In this document: positions 54,532 to 64,000 of the stretch, in pieces
Numbering within the stretch: the first letter of the stretch is position 1
Layout of the letters: every line of letters starts with the position of its first letter
Source: Methyloversatilis discipulorum
GTDB taxonomy: Bacteria; Pseudomonadota; Gammaproteobacteria; Burkholderiales; Rhodocyclaceae
Reading direction: 5' to 3'
NCBI RefSeq assembly: GCF_000527135.1
Contig: NZ_AZUP01000001.1
Location: 2,976,001-3,040,000 of the forward strand
Length of the DNA: 64,000 bases
The notes under the pieces: model-generated
Databases searched by the model: none
What the model was told of the DNA's origin: nothing
What the model saw: only the letters and a program-made list of their open reading frames with translations
Translations under genes and position numbers: made by a program

Positions 54532-55008
54532 ATGACGCCCGAACAGGCCCAGGCACTGCGCGATCTGCTCGCCCGGCAGCCGGTGGCAGCGCTGGCGACA
54601 CTGCACGAGGGCGAGCCGGCCGTTTCGATGGTGCCCTGTGCGCTGTTGCCGGACGGGCGCTTCGTCATCCACGTCAGCGCGCTGGCGAGCCATACCGCCG
54701 ACATGCGCGACCACCCCGAGGTCGCGCTGCTGATCACCGCGCCGCTGGCGGCCGGCGAGTCGCCGCTGGCGCTGCCGCGGCTGAGCGTGCGCGGCCGGGC
54801 CGAGGTCTGCCCGGTCGGCGCGCCCGACCACGATGTGGCGCGCGCCGCCTATCTGGCACGGCTGCCGGAAAGCGAAGAGCTGTTCTCCTTCGGCGACTTT
54901 TCGCTGTTCGTGATTTCAGTGCTGTCGGCGCGCTTCGTCGGCGGCTTCGCGCAGGCGCGCTCGCTCACCGCGGCGGGCTTTGCCGACATCGTCGCCGGCC
55001 GCGCCTGA
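54532..55008 (+). CDS. PNPOx-like (HugZ-type) flavin-fold protein
   Basis: 158 residues from the ATG at 54532, six bases after the cupin stop. FMN-binding split-barrel pattern: [54 protein letters not shown], and the C-terminal [15 protein letters not shown] found in HugZ-type haem-degrading or binding proteins. Exact activity not determinable. Confidence 0.8.
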   Translation: MTPEQAQALRDLLARQPVAALATLHEGEPAVSMVPCALLPDGRFVIHVSALASHTADMRDHPEVALLITAPLAAGESPLALPRLSVRGRAEVCPVGAPDHDVARAAYLARLPESEELFSFGDFSLFVISVLSARFVGGFAQARSLTAAGFADIVAGRA

Positions 55009-55108
55009 AAGATTGTCGTCCGCCTTGCGGCGTGATGACGATATGCTTGTCGCACGACGCGCGCGCGATTGCGTCGCATCCGAAAGACGAGCTCAAGGAG
55101 GATGTCAA

Positions 55109-55621
55109 ATGAAAAAGATGATTGTTGCGTTGATGATGGCCGCGAGCGGCGCGGCCAGCGCCGATGTCGTGGTGCCGGTCAGCGTGGTTGATGAAAAGGG
55201 CGTCGGCACGCCAGTCGGCAATGTGACGATTTCGGAAAGCCGCTACGGCCTGGTGTTCACCCCGGCGCTGCAGGGCCTGCCGCCCGGACTGCACGGTTTC
55301 CACGTGCACCAGAACCCGAGCTGCGAGCCGATGGACAAGGATGGCAAGAAGGTGCCGGCGCTGGCGGCGGGCGGCCATTACGATCCGGCGGGCAGCAACA
55401 AGCACGGCACGCCGTGGGGCGACGGCCATCTGGGCGATCTGCCGCCGCTCTACGTCGATGCGTCGGGCAATGCGACCAACCCGGTGCTGGCACCGCGCCT
55501 GAAGACGGCTGACCTGACCGGGCGCTCGCTGATGGTGCACGCAGGCGGCGACAACCACGCCGACCACCCAGCCCCGCTCGGCGGCGGCGGCGCGCGCGTG
55601 GCCTGCGGCGTGATTCGCTGA
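55109..55621 (+). CDS. sodC: Periplasmic Cu/Zn superoxide dismutase
   Basis: 170 residues with AAGGAGG upstream. Signal peptide ([12 protein letters not shown]). Copper and zinc ligands are all present: [32 protein letters not shown] and [13 protein letters not shown]; the Cys pair is NPSC and VACGVIR. Removes superoxide outside the cytoplasm. Confidence 0.94.
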   Translation: MKKMIVALMMAASGAASADVVVPVSVVDEKGVGTPVGNVTISESRYGLVFTPALQGLPPGLHGFHVHQNPSCEPMDKDGKKVPALAAGGHYDPAGSNKHGTPWGDGHLGDLPPLYVDASGNATNPVLAPRLKTADLTGRSLMVHAGGDNHADHPAPLGGGGARVACGVIR

Positions 55622-55719
55622 ACCGCATTGCCGCTGATTGGGTCGCAGCCCGGCCGCATGAGGCAGGGCTGCGACAGTTGACCAGGGGCGCCACAGCGCC
55701 GGATCGCGGATAATCCGGC

Positions 55720-57126
<1,407 letters not shown>

Positions 57127-57139
57127 GCGCGTACGGTAC

Positions 57140-57740
57140 TGGCTGCATCGCGAGCAAGCTCGCTCCCACAAAACCCGGCTCAGGCGGCGAACAGGGTGCG
57201 ATCCTGTGGGAGCGACCTTTGGTCGCGATTGCGGCGTTGGCAAACCGCCCGACTTCGATGCAGGCCGCTGTCGGGTCAGAAGACCCCTCCCACAGAATCC
57301 CGTCCAGGCTTAGCCCGCGGATCAGACTCAGCCCCTGTGGGAACGGCCTTGGCCTCGACAGGGCCGCTGCAGTCCGCCGGCTTCGATTCAGGCTGCTGTC
57401 GGGGTCAGAAGACCCCTCCCACAGAAGCCCCGCCCGAGCCGCGGATCGGGCACACCTCTTCCTGCAGAACCCGGGCCCGGGCTCGGATCGTTGATCAAGC
57501 GCACCCCCCTGTGGGAGCGGTCTTCTGACCGCGACGCGGCCGTGGCAGTCCGCAGGCTTCGATTCAAGCCACCGTCGGGGTCAGAACACCCCTCCCACAG
57601 CCCCCCGCCCAGGCTTCGACGGCGGATCGGGCTCAGTCCCTGTGGGGGCGACCTTTGGTCGCGATGCGGCGTTGGCAGGCTGCTCGGCTTCGATTCAGGC
57701 CGCTGTCGGGGTCAGAAGACCCCTCCCACAGAAGCCCGCC
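57140..57740. repeat. REP-like repeat block downstream of dbpA
   Basis: Roughly five units of the CTGTGGGAGNGGTCTTCTGA / TGTGGGAGCGACCTTTGGTCG / CGAGCAAGCTCGCTCCCACA types, in alternating orientation, with GCTTCGATTCAGGC spacers. They fill the 637-base gap between dbpA and the convergent receptor gene. No gene is supported there; the open frames are repeat artefacts. Confidence 0.8.
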
Positions 57741-57763
57741 CAAGCTCAGCCCGCGAATCGGGC

Positions 57764-59890
57764 TCAGAACCGTGCATTCAGCGTCAGCCGCACGCTGCGC
57801 GGTTCGACCGGATGGAAGTGACGGTCATCGACGCCACCTGCCGCTTCGCCGCGCAGGCGTGAGGTGTAGAAGTACTCGATGTCGTTGTCGCCGCTGTCGA
57901 ACAGGTTGAACACATCCAGCATCAGCCGCAGGTCGCGGGTGAGACGGTGGCCGATGCGCAGGTAGGCCAGCGTGGTCGAGTCGGAACGCACCGAGTTGTC
58001 TTCGACCAGCGGGCGCGGGCCGACGTGCCGGATCTGCAGGTGACCGAACCAGCCGCTGGCCAGCGGGTTGTCTTCGGTCAGGCTGAGGCCTGCAGCGACG
58101 ACGCGGTCGACGGCGCCCGGCACGTGATTGCCGGCCGGGTCGTCCTCGGTGAAGCGAGCGCGCGACGCGGCGACGTCGAGGTCCAGAAGCAACCAGGGGC
58201 GCACCGTCCACCGGTTGTTCCACTCGATGCCGCTGCGCTTGCTGGCGCGGTTGGGTTCGGTTTCGCCGGCGTCGCCGACGAACAGCAGTTCCGAATCGAG
58301 CTTCAGCGTCCATACCGCGAGCGAACTCTGCAGACCAGGCACCCACTCGGTGCGCACGCCGACTTCACCGCCCTTGGTGCGCACCAGCGCATCGACCGGA
58401 TCGGCCGGCAGCCCGCCCTTGGCGGTGACGCGCGCCGTGGTGCCGCGGGCGTCGTTGCTGTGGAAGCCGTAGCCGTAGTTCACGAAGTATTCGGTGCGCG
58501 CCCACGGCCCGAACACGAAGGACAGCTTGGGCGAGGCGATGTGGTCGGACGCGTCGCCGCTGTTGGCGGCGATCGAGCTGGCGACGTCGAAGTCGTAGCG
58601 GTCGAGGCGCAACCCGGCCAGGCTGCGCAGCCAGGGCGTCCATTGCACGCTGTTCTCGCCGTACAGGCCAACGCTGGTCTGGCGCACGCGGCTCTGCTGG
58701 ATCACACCGGTGGTGCTGCGCGCGACCGTCGAGTAGAGCCCGACCGGGCTCAGCCTGTCGTGCCGCAGCTGCACGCCCAGCGTATTGGTCATCGGCCGGC
58801 CGGCGAACTGGCTGTCCCAGCTGCGGCTCATCGCCATGCCGAGCGCGGTGCGCTGTTCGGACTGGCGGAACTGGTCGCCGTCGGCCGGGTTTTCGAGGAA
58901 GTAGGTGAAGTTGGACCACAGGTCCAGCTCCGACTGGATGGCGTAGGCATTGAAGCGGAAGGCGCCGTCGTCGTAGGCGCGCTGGTGATCGACCGACAGG
59001 CTGTAGCGCTGCGTCTTGCCGCCGTCAGTCGGGTCCACCGTGCCGTAGCGGCCGATCAGGCCCGATTGCACGGCGCGCAGCGGAATCTGGTCGGTCGAGT
59101 CCCAGCGCGCGGTATAGGCCATCGCGGTCAGCGCGGTGCGGTTGGCGCCTTCGCCCAGCGTGTAGCGCAGCACGCCGTTGATGCGGCGGAAGTCTTCCGG
59201 GTTGTCCCAGGGGCCGTCGCTGCGCGAGGTTTCGAGCGCGTACAGCAGCGTGCCGGCGCCGAGCGCGTGCGAATTCATCAGCAGGCCGCGTCGGTGGCCG
59301 TCCTGACCGATGGTCACTTCGGCGGTACCGTAATCGAGCCGGTCGACCAGCCGCAGCCGCGCCGACCCGGCCGACGCGAAATCGCCTTCTTCGGCGTAGT
59401 ACGGCCCCTTGCGGTAGTCGATGCGACCGACCAGCTCCGGGATCAGCCAGTTCAGGTCGGTGTAGCCGTGGCCGTGCGCGTGCGTCGGCATATTGGCCGG
59501 CATGCCATCTATATAGGTGGCGAAGTCGGTGCCGTGGTCGAGGTTGAAGCCGCGCAGGAAGTACTGGTTCGCTTTGCCGCCGCCACTGTGCTGCGTGACG
59601 ATGACGCCCGGCACAAACTCCAGCACCTCGGCCGGACGCAGCGTCGGCCGGTTCTCGATCAGCCGCGCGGTGACGCGGCCCTGGCTGGCGGCATCGGACG
59701 TGCCGACCGCGTTGTCGTAGTGGCCCTCGATGGTCACCGCGTCGAGATGGTGGGCCGACGGCGCCGCTTCGTGCGCCAGCGCGGTGCCCGACGCCCCGAT
59801 GACGGGCACGCACAGCAGCGGCAGCAGTCCTGACACGGACGACGACGGCGCCCGCAGCACCTTCCCTGAACAGCCTTTTTTCGTGTTCAT
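57764..59890 (-). CDS. TonB-dependent receptor, probable nickel uptake
   Basis: 708 residues. Signal peptide to about residue 39 (GTALAHE), plug domain with LRPAEVLEFVPGVIVTQHSG and YFLRGFNLDHGTDFATYIDG, and a 22-strand barrel ending in Phe (SVRLTLNARF). The plug has a His-rich stretch, PTHAHGHGY. A perfect NikR operator lies 7-34 bases upstream of the start and nikR is the next gene upstream on the same strand. This points to a NikR-repressed outer-membrane transporter for nickel or a nickel chelate. Substrate is inferred from regulation only. Confidence 0.88.
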   Translation of the reverse strand: MNTKKGCSGKVLRAPSSSVSGLLPLLCVPVIGASGTALAHEAAPSAHHLDAVTIEGHYDNAVGTSDAASQGRVTARLIENRPTLRPAEVLEFVPGVIVTQHSGGGKANQYFLRGFNLDHGTDFATYIDGMPANMPTHAHGHGYTDLNWLIPELVGRIDYRKGPYYAEEGDFASAGSARLRLVDRLDYGTAEVTIGQDGHRRGLLMNSHALGAGTLLYALETSRSDGPWDNPEDFRRINGVLRYTLGEGANRTALTAMAYTARWDSTDQIPLRAVQSGLIGRYGTVDPTDGGKTQRYSLSVDHQRAYDDGAFRFNAYAIQSELDLWSNFTYFLENPADGDQFRQSEQRTALGMAMSRSWDSQFAGRPMTNTLGVQLRHDRLSPVGLYSTVARSTTGVIQQSRVRQTSVGLYGENSVQWTPWLRSLAGLRLDRYDFDVASSIAANSGDASDHIASPKLSFVFGPWARTEYFVNYGYGFHSNDARGTTARVTAKGGLPADPVDALVRTKGGEVGVRTEWVPGLQSSLAVWTLKLDSELLFVGDAGETEPNRASKRSGIEWNNRWTVRPWLLLDLDVAASRARFTEDDPAGNHVPGAVDRVVAAGLSLTEDNPLASGWFGHLQIRHVGPRPLVEDNSVRSDSTTLAYLRIGHRLTRDLRLMLDVFNLFDSGDNDIEYFYTSRLRGEAAGGVDDRHFHPVEPRSVRLTLNARF

Positions 59891-59896
59891 CTTTTT

Positions 59897-59924
59897 GTAT
59901 GAAGAGGTGGAACAGTCTTCATAC
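59897..59924 (-). promoter_or_regulatory. NikR operator
   Basis: GTATGA (59897-59902), exactly 16 bases, TCATAC (59919-59924): a perfect match to the E. coli NikR box GTATGA-N16-TCATAC. The flanking A-G and C-T extend the palindrome (GTATGAAG ... CTTCATAC). It sits just before the receptor start, where bound Ni-NikR would block transcription. Confidence 0.9.
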
Positions 59925-60039
59925 GCGAGAAGCGTGCCAGCCAGGGCGCTAAGCCGGGCAAGCGTTCCGGCGCGACGGCCGGCTGCACGGTGGTCAGTGC
60001 GCTGCCGTTTCGATCAATGCTGCGGCTGCGGTGCTGACG

Positions 60040-60540
60040 TCAGGTGCTGGGCTTGATGTGCACGTGGCCGTGGCCGCCGCGCTCGTGCCGCCGCGTGTAG
60101 CGATGGCCGCCCGGCCCGGCGTGATGATGGCCGGCGTCCAGTTCGACGCTGATCAGATTGATCTGCCCGTGGTGCACGCCGCGCTCAGCGCAAACGGCGT
60201 CGGCGAACTGCCGCACGGTGGCGATCTCGCCTTTCAGGATGACGGTTTCGAGGCAGTAGTCGTGGTCGAGGTGGGCGTGCATCGACGACACCGTCAGGTC
60301 GTGGTGCGCGTGCTGCAGGCTGATGATGCGCTCGGCCAGGTCGCGTTCGTGGTGGTTGAACACGTAGGACAGGCAGGCCACGCAGTGCGTCGCCTTGCCG
60401 GTCTGCTGTGCCGTGCGGTCCAGTTCGGCGCGGAACAGGTCGCGCACCGCCTCCGACCGGTTGCCGTAGCCGCGCTGCGCGATCCAGTCGTCGAACTGGG
60501 CGGCCAGCTGGTCGTCGAGGGAAATGGTGAAACGCTGCAT
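60040..60540 (-). CDS. nikR: Nickel-responsive regulator NikR with His-rich tail
   Basis: 166 residues from the ATG at 60540 (MQRFTISLDDQLAAQFDDWI). Ribbon-helix-helix domain (1-50, GNRSEAVRDLFRAEL), then the ACT-like metal domain with the high-affinity Ni ligands in SSMHAHLDHDYCLETVILKG and HHERDLAERI. About 30 residues longer than E. coli NikR: the extra tail GHHHAGPGGHRYTRRHERGG and GHGHVHIKPST is rich in His. One base after the Fic-type gene, so co-translated with it. Confidence 0.95.
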   Translation of the reverse strand: MQRFTISLDDQLAAQFDDWIAQRGYGNRSEAVRDLFRAELDRTAQQTGKATHCVACLSYVFNHHERDLAERIISLQHAHHDLTVSSMHAHLDHDYCLETVILKGEIATVRQFADAVCAERGVHHGQINLISVELDAGHHHAGPGGHRYTRRHERGGHGHVHIKPST

Positions 60541-60541
60541 G

Positions 60542-61954
60542 TCATGACTCCGATGAGCTCGTGTTGATCGACCCGCCGTGCGCGGCCAGCCAGTCGGCAA
60601 ATTCCAGCGGGCGCAGTCCGAAGCGGACGGCGTTTCCTTCGTGCAGCGAGCGGAACTCCTGCAGCACCAGCTCGGCGAAGCGCGCCTGGTCGGCTTCCGC
60701 CACGGCGGCCGGCATCACCGTGCGTGCCGTTGATGCATTCGCCGGCAGCCCGCCCAGCACGATGGCGCGTACCGCTTCGGTCAGCGCCTTTCGATGGCGC
60801 AGGCGGAAGGTGTCGGGCGGCACCAGTTGCTGCGTAACGGCGACATACTGCTGGCACGAACGGGCATAGGCCTGCACGAACACGTCACGCAGCAGCTCGA
60901 TGCGGTTCAGCTCGTAGACCGCGATCATCGCATCGACATAGGCCTGCTGCGGCACATCGATGAAGGACAGCGGGCACAGATTGGTGCGGATCAGCGGAAT
61001 GTTGGCGGCCAGCCGCGACACCCGCTTGTTCACGTCCTCGAAGGGCTGCAGATAGGGCAGGTGCACCATCAGGAAGAAGGCCTGCTCGAACGGGTCTTCG
61101 ATGTCGGCGGCAATGTCGGTGACGATGCCGAACAGTTCGTCGAGCTGCTGCGGCAGCGCCAGCGGCCGATACACGCTGCCGCTGATCTCGACCGCCCGGC
61201 TGCGCACCCGGCCGCCGGCCTGCGGATCGCGCAGCAGGCCGTCCGACAGCAGCGCGTGCAGCGACAGCAGCGTTTCGCGATCGACGCGGATGCGGCCTGC
61301 GCCATGCACCAGGTACTCGATGGCCGCCTTGTGGTTCAGGATCATCTGCGTTTCGAGCGCGTCCTTGCCCTCGGCGATTTCGCCCAGTTCGATCAGGCGT
61401 TCGGTATCGAGCCGCGAATAGGTGTTGCCCTCCAGCCGCGACGAGGCCCAGGACAGGTCGATCAGCAGCCGGTTCAGGATGTCGCCGGCAAAAGCGCCCG
61501 CAGCCGCTTCGCCGACCGGTGAGCGACCGAGCACATGCAGCTGCGCCCGCAGCGGTTCTGGCAGATAGAAGGTGTCATTGGCGCGATAGCGCTCGACGAA
61601 TCCGATGTCGTAACCGACCGGGCGACGCAGATGCAGCGGCCGGCGCACCAGATCGCGCAGCTCGGCGCCCTCGGCGGACAGCGTCACATAGGGTGCCGGG
61701 GCGGCGGCCGGCAGAGGCTCCATCGCCGCCAGCACGGAGCCGGCAGGCGCCGGGAAATACTTCAGCGCCCGCGCCTCGCCTCGCGTCAGGACACGCCCCT
61801 GAGCGACCAGCTCGGCCAGCCGGCGCTGCAACGTGCGCCGCGCCACCCCTTCGCCGAGCGCGCGCATCAAACCATCCACACCGACGCCCTCCGCGTGGCG
61901 GGCGATCAGTGCGGCGAGCGTGTGCGGATCGATGGATGAGCGGGGCCGGGTCAT
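60542..61954 (-). CDS. Fic-domain protein with winged-helix, catalytic His replaced
   Basis: 470 residues from the ATG at 61954 (MTRPRSSIDPHTLAALIARH). N-terminal helix-turn-helix-like region (1-90), an inhibitory-helix-type motif SSRLEGNTYSRLDTERL, and a Fic core where the usual HxFxxGN(G/K)R reads LQPFEDVNKRVSRLAAN: the first His is Gln and the Gly is Val. AMP transfer is therefore doubtful. The fused DNA-binding part and the palindromic repeats before its gene suggest a transcriptional regulator. Cotranscribed with nikR. Confidence 0.82.
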   Translation of the reverse strand: MTRPRSSIDPHTLAALIARHAEGVGVDGLMRALGEGVARRTLQRRLAELVAQGRVLTRGEARALKYFPAPAGSVLAAMEPLPAAAPAPYVTLSAEGAELRDLVRRPLHLRRPVGYDIGFVERYRANDTFYLPEPLRAQLHVLGRSPVGEAAAGAFAGDILNRLLIDLSWASSRLEGNTYSRLDTERLIELGEIAEGKDALETQMILNHKAAIEYLVHGAGRIRVDRETLLSLHALLSDGLLRDPQAGGRVRSRAVEISGSVYRPLALPQQLDELFGIVTDIAADIEDPFEQAFFLMVHLPYLQPFEDVNKRVSRLAANIPLIRTNLCPLSFIDVPQQAYVDAMIAVYELNRIELLRDVFVQAYARSCQQYVAVTQQLVPPDTFRLRHRKALTEAVRAIVLGGLPANASTARTVMPAAVAEADQARFAELVLQEFRSLHEGNAVRFGLRPLEFADWLAAHGGSINTSSSES

Positions 61955-61956
61955 TT

Positions 61957-62036
61957 CAGTGGCGCAATTCAATTATCGCGCCACAATATTGGCACAAAAA
62001 GCAATATCGCGCCAACCGGGATATGGCGCGATTCGA
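61957..62036 (-). promoter_or_regulatory. Repeated TATCGCGCCA motifs upstream of the Fic-type gene
   Basis: TATCGCGCCA at 61974-61983 and again at 62006-62015, with the inverted form TATGGCGCGA at 62022-62031. The first copy also forms TGGCGC ... GCGCCA across 61959-61983. Spacing of about 32 and 16 bases and position directly before the start suggest operators, perhaps for the Fic-type protein itself. Confidence 0.5.
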
Positions 62037-62060
62037 TACGCGCCGCTTGCCGCCAACGAC

Positions 62061-63512
62061 TCAGTGCACCGTACACACCATGCACGGATCGAAAGACCGC
62101 ACGATGTGCTGCACCGCCACCGGCGTCGTTTCGCCCTCGCGCACCGGCGCGCCTTCGAGTGCCGACTCCAGCGCGCCGGGGCGGCCGGCGGCGTCGCGTG
62201 GCGAGAAGTTCCAGGTGGTGGGCGCGACGATCTGGTAGTTGGCGATGCGGCCATCGCGCACCGAAATCCAGTGACCCAGACTGCCGCGCGCCGCTTCGCC
62301 GAGGCCGGCGCCGCTGCCTTCGTCCGGCAACCGGCCCGGCGTGCAGAAGGGTTCGCCCGGCCGCACGGCGCGCAGCCAGTCTTCCATCATGAGCACGACG
62401 CGCGCGAGTTCGAGCAGGCGGGCGACGACGCGGGTGTAGACCGTGCCGCCGTAACGGCCGACCAGATCGACGATGAGCCGATGGCCGCTCGCCAGCTGGC
62501 GCGCGATGGCGCCGGTTTCGACCACCTCGCCGGCCAGCCGCGGCGCCTTGTTCCAGGTGTAGGCGCCCGCCTTGTCCGGTTCCGGCCGCGTGACGCCGCT
62601 GCGCGGATGCTGCGGGCCGCCGGCATCGCTCAGCCAGGCGTGCGTGGCGTCTTCGCGGATGGCGGCCGGGTCGAGCGGCGACAGCGCGCCGGCGTGCCAG
62701 ACGCCTGCGCCCAGCGCGGTGCCGCCCTCAGGCTGCGGGTAGGCGCCGTAGCTGAGGAAGCGGCCGGAGCCAACCCCGAGCGTGGCCAGCGTCGCGTCGC
62801 GGGCGACGGTCAGGAAGAAGTGCAGGTCGCCGTTCAGCGGGTCGGCGGCGTGCCAGGCGTCGAGCGCGGCTTCCGAATCGAGCGCGGCCACCTGTTCCAG
62901 CGGCGCGGCATAGGTGTGGGTTTCGAGGAAGCGGCGGAATTCGCGCACGCGGGCCAGCAGGCGCACGCGTTCGGCGGCGTCGATGGCGCGCGTCGAGCCA
63001 CCGGGGTCGATGCTCTGCGTGTGCGGCCACTTGCCGGCCAACGTGCCGAGCAGCGTGAACCAGCGCTGGCGCGCGGCGATCGCGGCGCGTACCCGTTCGC
63101 CGGTCTGCGGCGTGAAGCGGCGCACCGCCTCGGCATGCCAGGGCCGGCTGGCGTACACCGGGCGCACGAAATCCGGCATGAAGAACAGGTAGAAGTGGGT
63201 CAGGTGATCGGCCAGATTTTCGGTGGCGAGAATCACATTGGTGACGTGCTGGCCGTTGGCCGGCATCGTGATGCCGCCGAGATCGGCCAGCGCACGCGCG
63301 GCCGCCACCGACTGCGACACCGAACAGATGCCGCAGATGCGCGGCACATACACCAGCGCGTCATGCGGCTCGCGCCCGCGCAGGATCTGCTCGAAGCCGC
63401 GGTACATCGGCGCATTGACGTGCGCCGATGCGACGCGACCGTCGGCGACGTCCAGCGTCACTTCGAGATCGCCCTCGACGCGGTTGAAGGGGCCGACGAG
63501 GAGGCGGGTCAT
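62061..63512 (-). CDS. hoxC: Regulatory [NiFe]-hydrogenase large subunit
   Basis: 483 residues. Nickel ligands in RICGICSVSQ and the C-terminal DPCMVCTVH. The protein ends exactly at that His, lacking the tail that a maturation protease normally removes. This is the hallmark of H2-sensing hydrogenases (HoxC/HupV). N-terminal FNRVEGDLEVTLDV and ILRGREPHDALVYVPRICG are conserved. It should pair with a small subunit upstream and relay H2 presence to a kinase outside the window. Confidence 0.9.
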   Translation of the reverse strand: MTRLLVGPFNRVEGDLEVTLDVADGRVASAHVNAPMYRGFEQILRGREPHDALVYVPRICGICSVSQSVAAARALADLGGITMPANGQHVTNVILATENLADHLTHFYLFFMPDFVRPVYASRPWHAEAVRRFTPQTGERVRAAIAARQRWFTLLGTLAGKWPHTQSIDPGGSTRAIDAAERVRLLARVREFRRFLETHTYAAPLEQVAALDSEAALDAWHAADPLNGDLHFFLTVARDATLATLGVGSGRFLSYGAYPQPEGGTALGAGVWHAGALSPLDPAAIREDATHAWLSDAGGPQHPRSGVTRPEPDKAGAYTWNKAPRLAGEVVETGAIARQLASGHRLIVDLVGRYGGTVYTRVVARLLELARVVLMMEDWLRAVRPGEPFCTPGRLPDEGSGAGLGEAARGSLGHWISVRDGRIANYQIVAPTTWNFSPRDAAGRPGALESALEGAPVREGETTPVAVQHIVRSFDPCMVCTVH

Positions 63513-63525
63513 GCGTAAGCCCCTT

Positions 63526-63927
63526 TCACAGCTTGCCCTCAGTAGACCTATTTAATCGGTCGACTGCGATTCTGCGGTGACGGCGATATGGGAAGTACAG
63601 CAAGAGCACGAACAGACCGGCAAGACCGAATGCTCCAAGAGCGCCCACGACTACAGAGTCCGCAACCCGATGAGAAGACATTTCTGGGGGGCCGAGTCTA
63701 GCCACGAACTGCGCCGTGAATGCCGAAAAGAGGAGCAATGCACCGAACACAAAATCTGATTTCTGTTGCGCCAATTCGACCGCGATTAGTTCGCCCTTGC
63801 CCCACATACGTGTTGCAATCGACTCAAGGGTGGAGTCCTTCAAGTGAAGGACTCCAACACAGAAAAAAGCGCTGCTAAACAATCCGAGTGAAGCAGCGAA
63901 AAGCTCGATGGCTACCGCAACATTCAT
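63526..63927 (-). CDS. Unknown membrane protein within the hydrogenase operon
   Basis: 133 residues with three hydrophobic segments (VAIELFAASLGLFSSAFFCV; FVFGALLLFSAFTAQFVA; VVVGALGAFGLAGLFVLLLY) and a basic end (YRRHRRIAVDRLNRSTEG). GC and codon use are clearly lower than in both neighbours. It stands where hydrogenase small and large subunit genes are usually adjacent, which suggests an insertion. No family recognised. Confidence 0.65.
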   Translation of the reverse strand: MNVAVAIELFAASLGLFSSAFFCVGVLHLKDSTLESIATRMWGKGELIAVELAQQKSDFVFGALLLFSAFTAQFVARLGPPEMSSHRVADSVVVGALGAFGLAGLFVLLLYFPYRRHRRIAVDRLNRSTEGKL

Positions 63928-63937
63928 CTTCTCACCG

Positions 63938-64000
63938 TCACTTCAACCTCGTCCGTCTCGCCACCGGCGGCACCACCACGTGGTCGGACACCGCGTTCAC
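63938..64000 (-). CDS. C-terminal end of an upstream gene, possibly the hydrogenase small subunit
   Basis: A frame entering from the window edge reads VNAVSDHVVVPPVARRTRLK and stops at 63938. Its third positions are almost all G or C, as in local genes. By position it would be hoxB/hupU, but 20 residues are too few to identify. Another open frame here reaches the ATG of the membrane protein with an ATGA overlap and has poorer codon use. Confidence 0.35.
   Translation of the reverse strand: MNAVSDHVVVPPVARRTRLK

Noticed and set aside
57196..57862. Several plus-strand frames in the repeat block
   Set aside because: Repetitive peptides produced by the REP-like units, no start context.
58120..59833. 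Long plus-strand frame over the TonB receptor
   Set aside because: Antisense shadow; the minus strand has clear plug and barrel motifs.
61955..63530. A second NikR box before hoxC or the Fic-type gene
   Set aside because: No GTATGA-N16-TCATAC or near match seen there; only the receptor site fits.

Overview
The window is GC-rich chromosomal DNA of a betaproteobacterium. The evidence is the pyrE/exoA pair, the mreBCD-mrdA-rodA-rlpA shape operon, metXW under a SAM riboswitch, GatCAB, a PEP-CTERM-type esterase and an NtrYX-like pair. A Rhodocyclales/Methyloversatilis-like host is my guess; the sequence alone does not prove it. No rRNA, tRNA or CRISPR array was seen.

Layout. 1-8.1 kb: end of an NtrY-type kinase, an NtrX-like regulator with a degenerate AAA+ core, comM-type ATPase, a DUF4124 protein, pyrE, exoA, a GDSL esterase and a yqjDEK-like stress trio. 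8.1-13.7 kb: HDOD protein, AmpG-like permease, metXW with a SAM-II riboswitch and terminator, YbjQ and YebC. 13.7-29.5 kb: a porin / phosphate-binding-like / diguanylate cyclase module, a HerA-like ATPase, a DMT exporter, an M48 protease, a three-gene histidine kinase cluster, a ChaN-like protein and an M1-type peptidase. 29.4-36.4 kb: rlpA, rodA, mrdA, mreD, mreC and mreB, all on the minus strand, with REP-like repeats between mreC and mreB. 36.7-40.7 kb: gatC, gatA, two small genes and gatB.

40.9-51.2 kb is a chromosomal integron. An intI with a frameshift is preceded by a LexA-like box and an attI site, and about 16 gene cassettes follow, separated by attC sites. Most cassettes end in an R'' core complementary to their own first bases, which confirms the boundaries. 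The cargo is mostly small membrane, secreted or unknown proteins. It includes a frameshifted barstar, a DUF4272 protein, a YxiG-like protein and a membrane-anchored ACP-like protein. A cassette without an ORF occurs as two 364-bp copies plus a third decayed one. An IS1182-type remnant interrupts the array, and a second similar IS end lies at its far edge. Cassette GC is visibly lower than in the flanks.

51.2-57.1 kb: a methyltransferase, small envelope/redox proteins (DM13, cupins, PNPOx-like, SodC) and dbpA, then about 600 bp of REP-like repeats. 57.8-64 kb is a nickel and hydrogen region on the minus strand: regulatory [NiFe]-hydrogenase large subunit (HoxC/HupV type), a Fic-type regulator, NikR, a perfect E. 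coli-type NikR operator (GTATGA-N16-TCATAC) and a TonB-dependent receptor directly under it. The simplest reading is that NikR shuts off outer-membrane nickel uptake when nickel is sufficient, next to a nickel enzyme that senses hydrogen.
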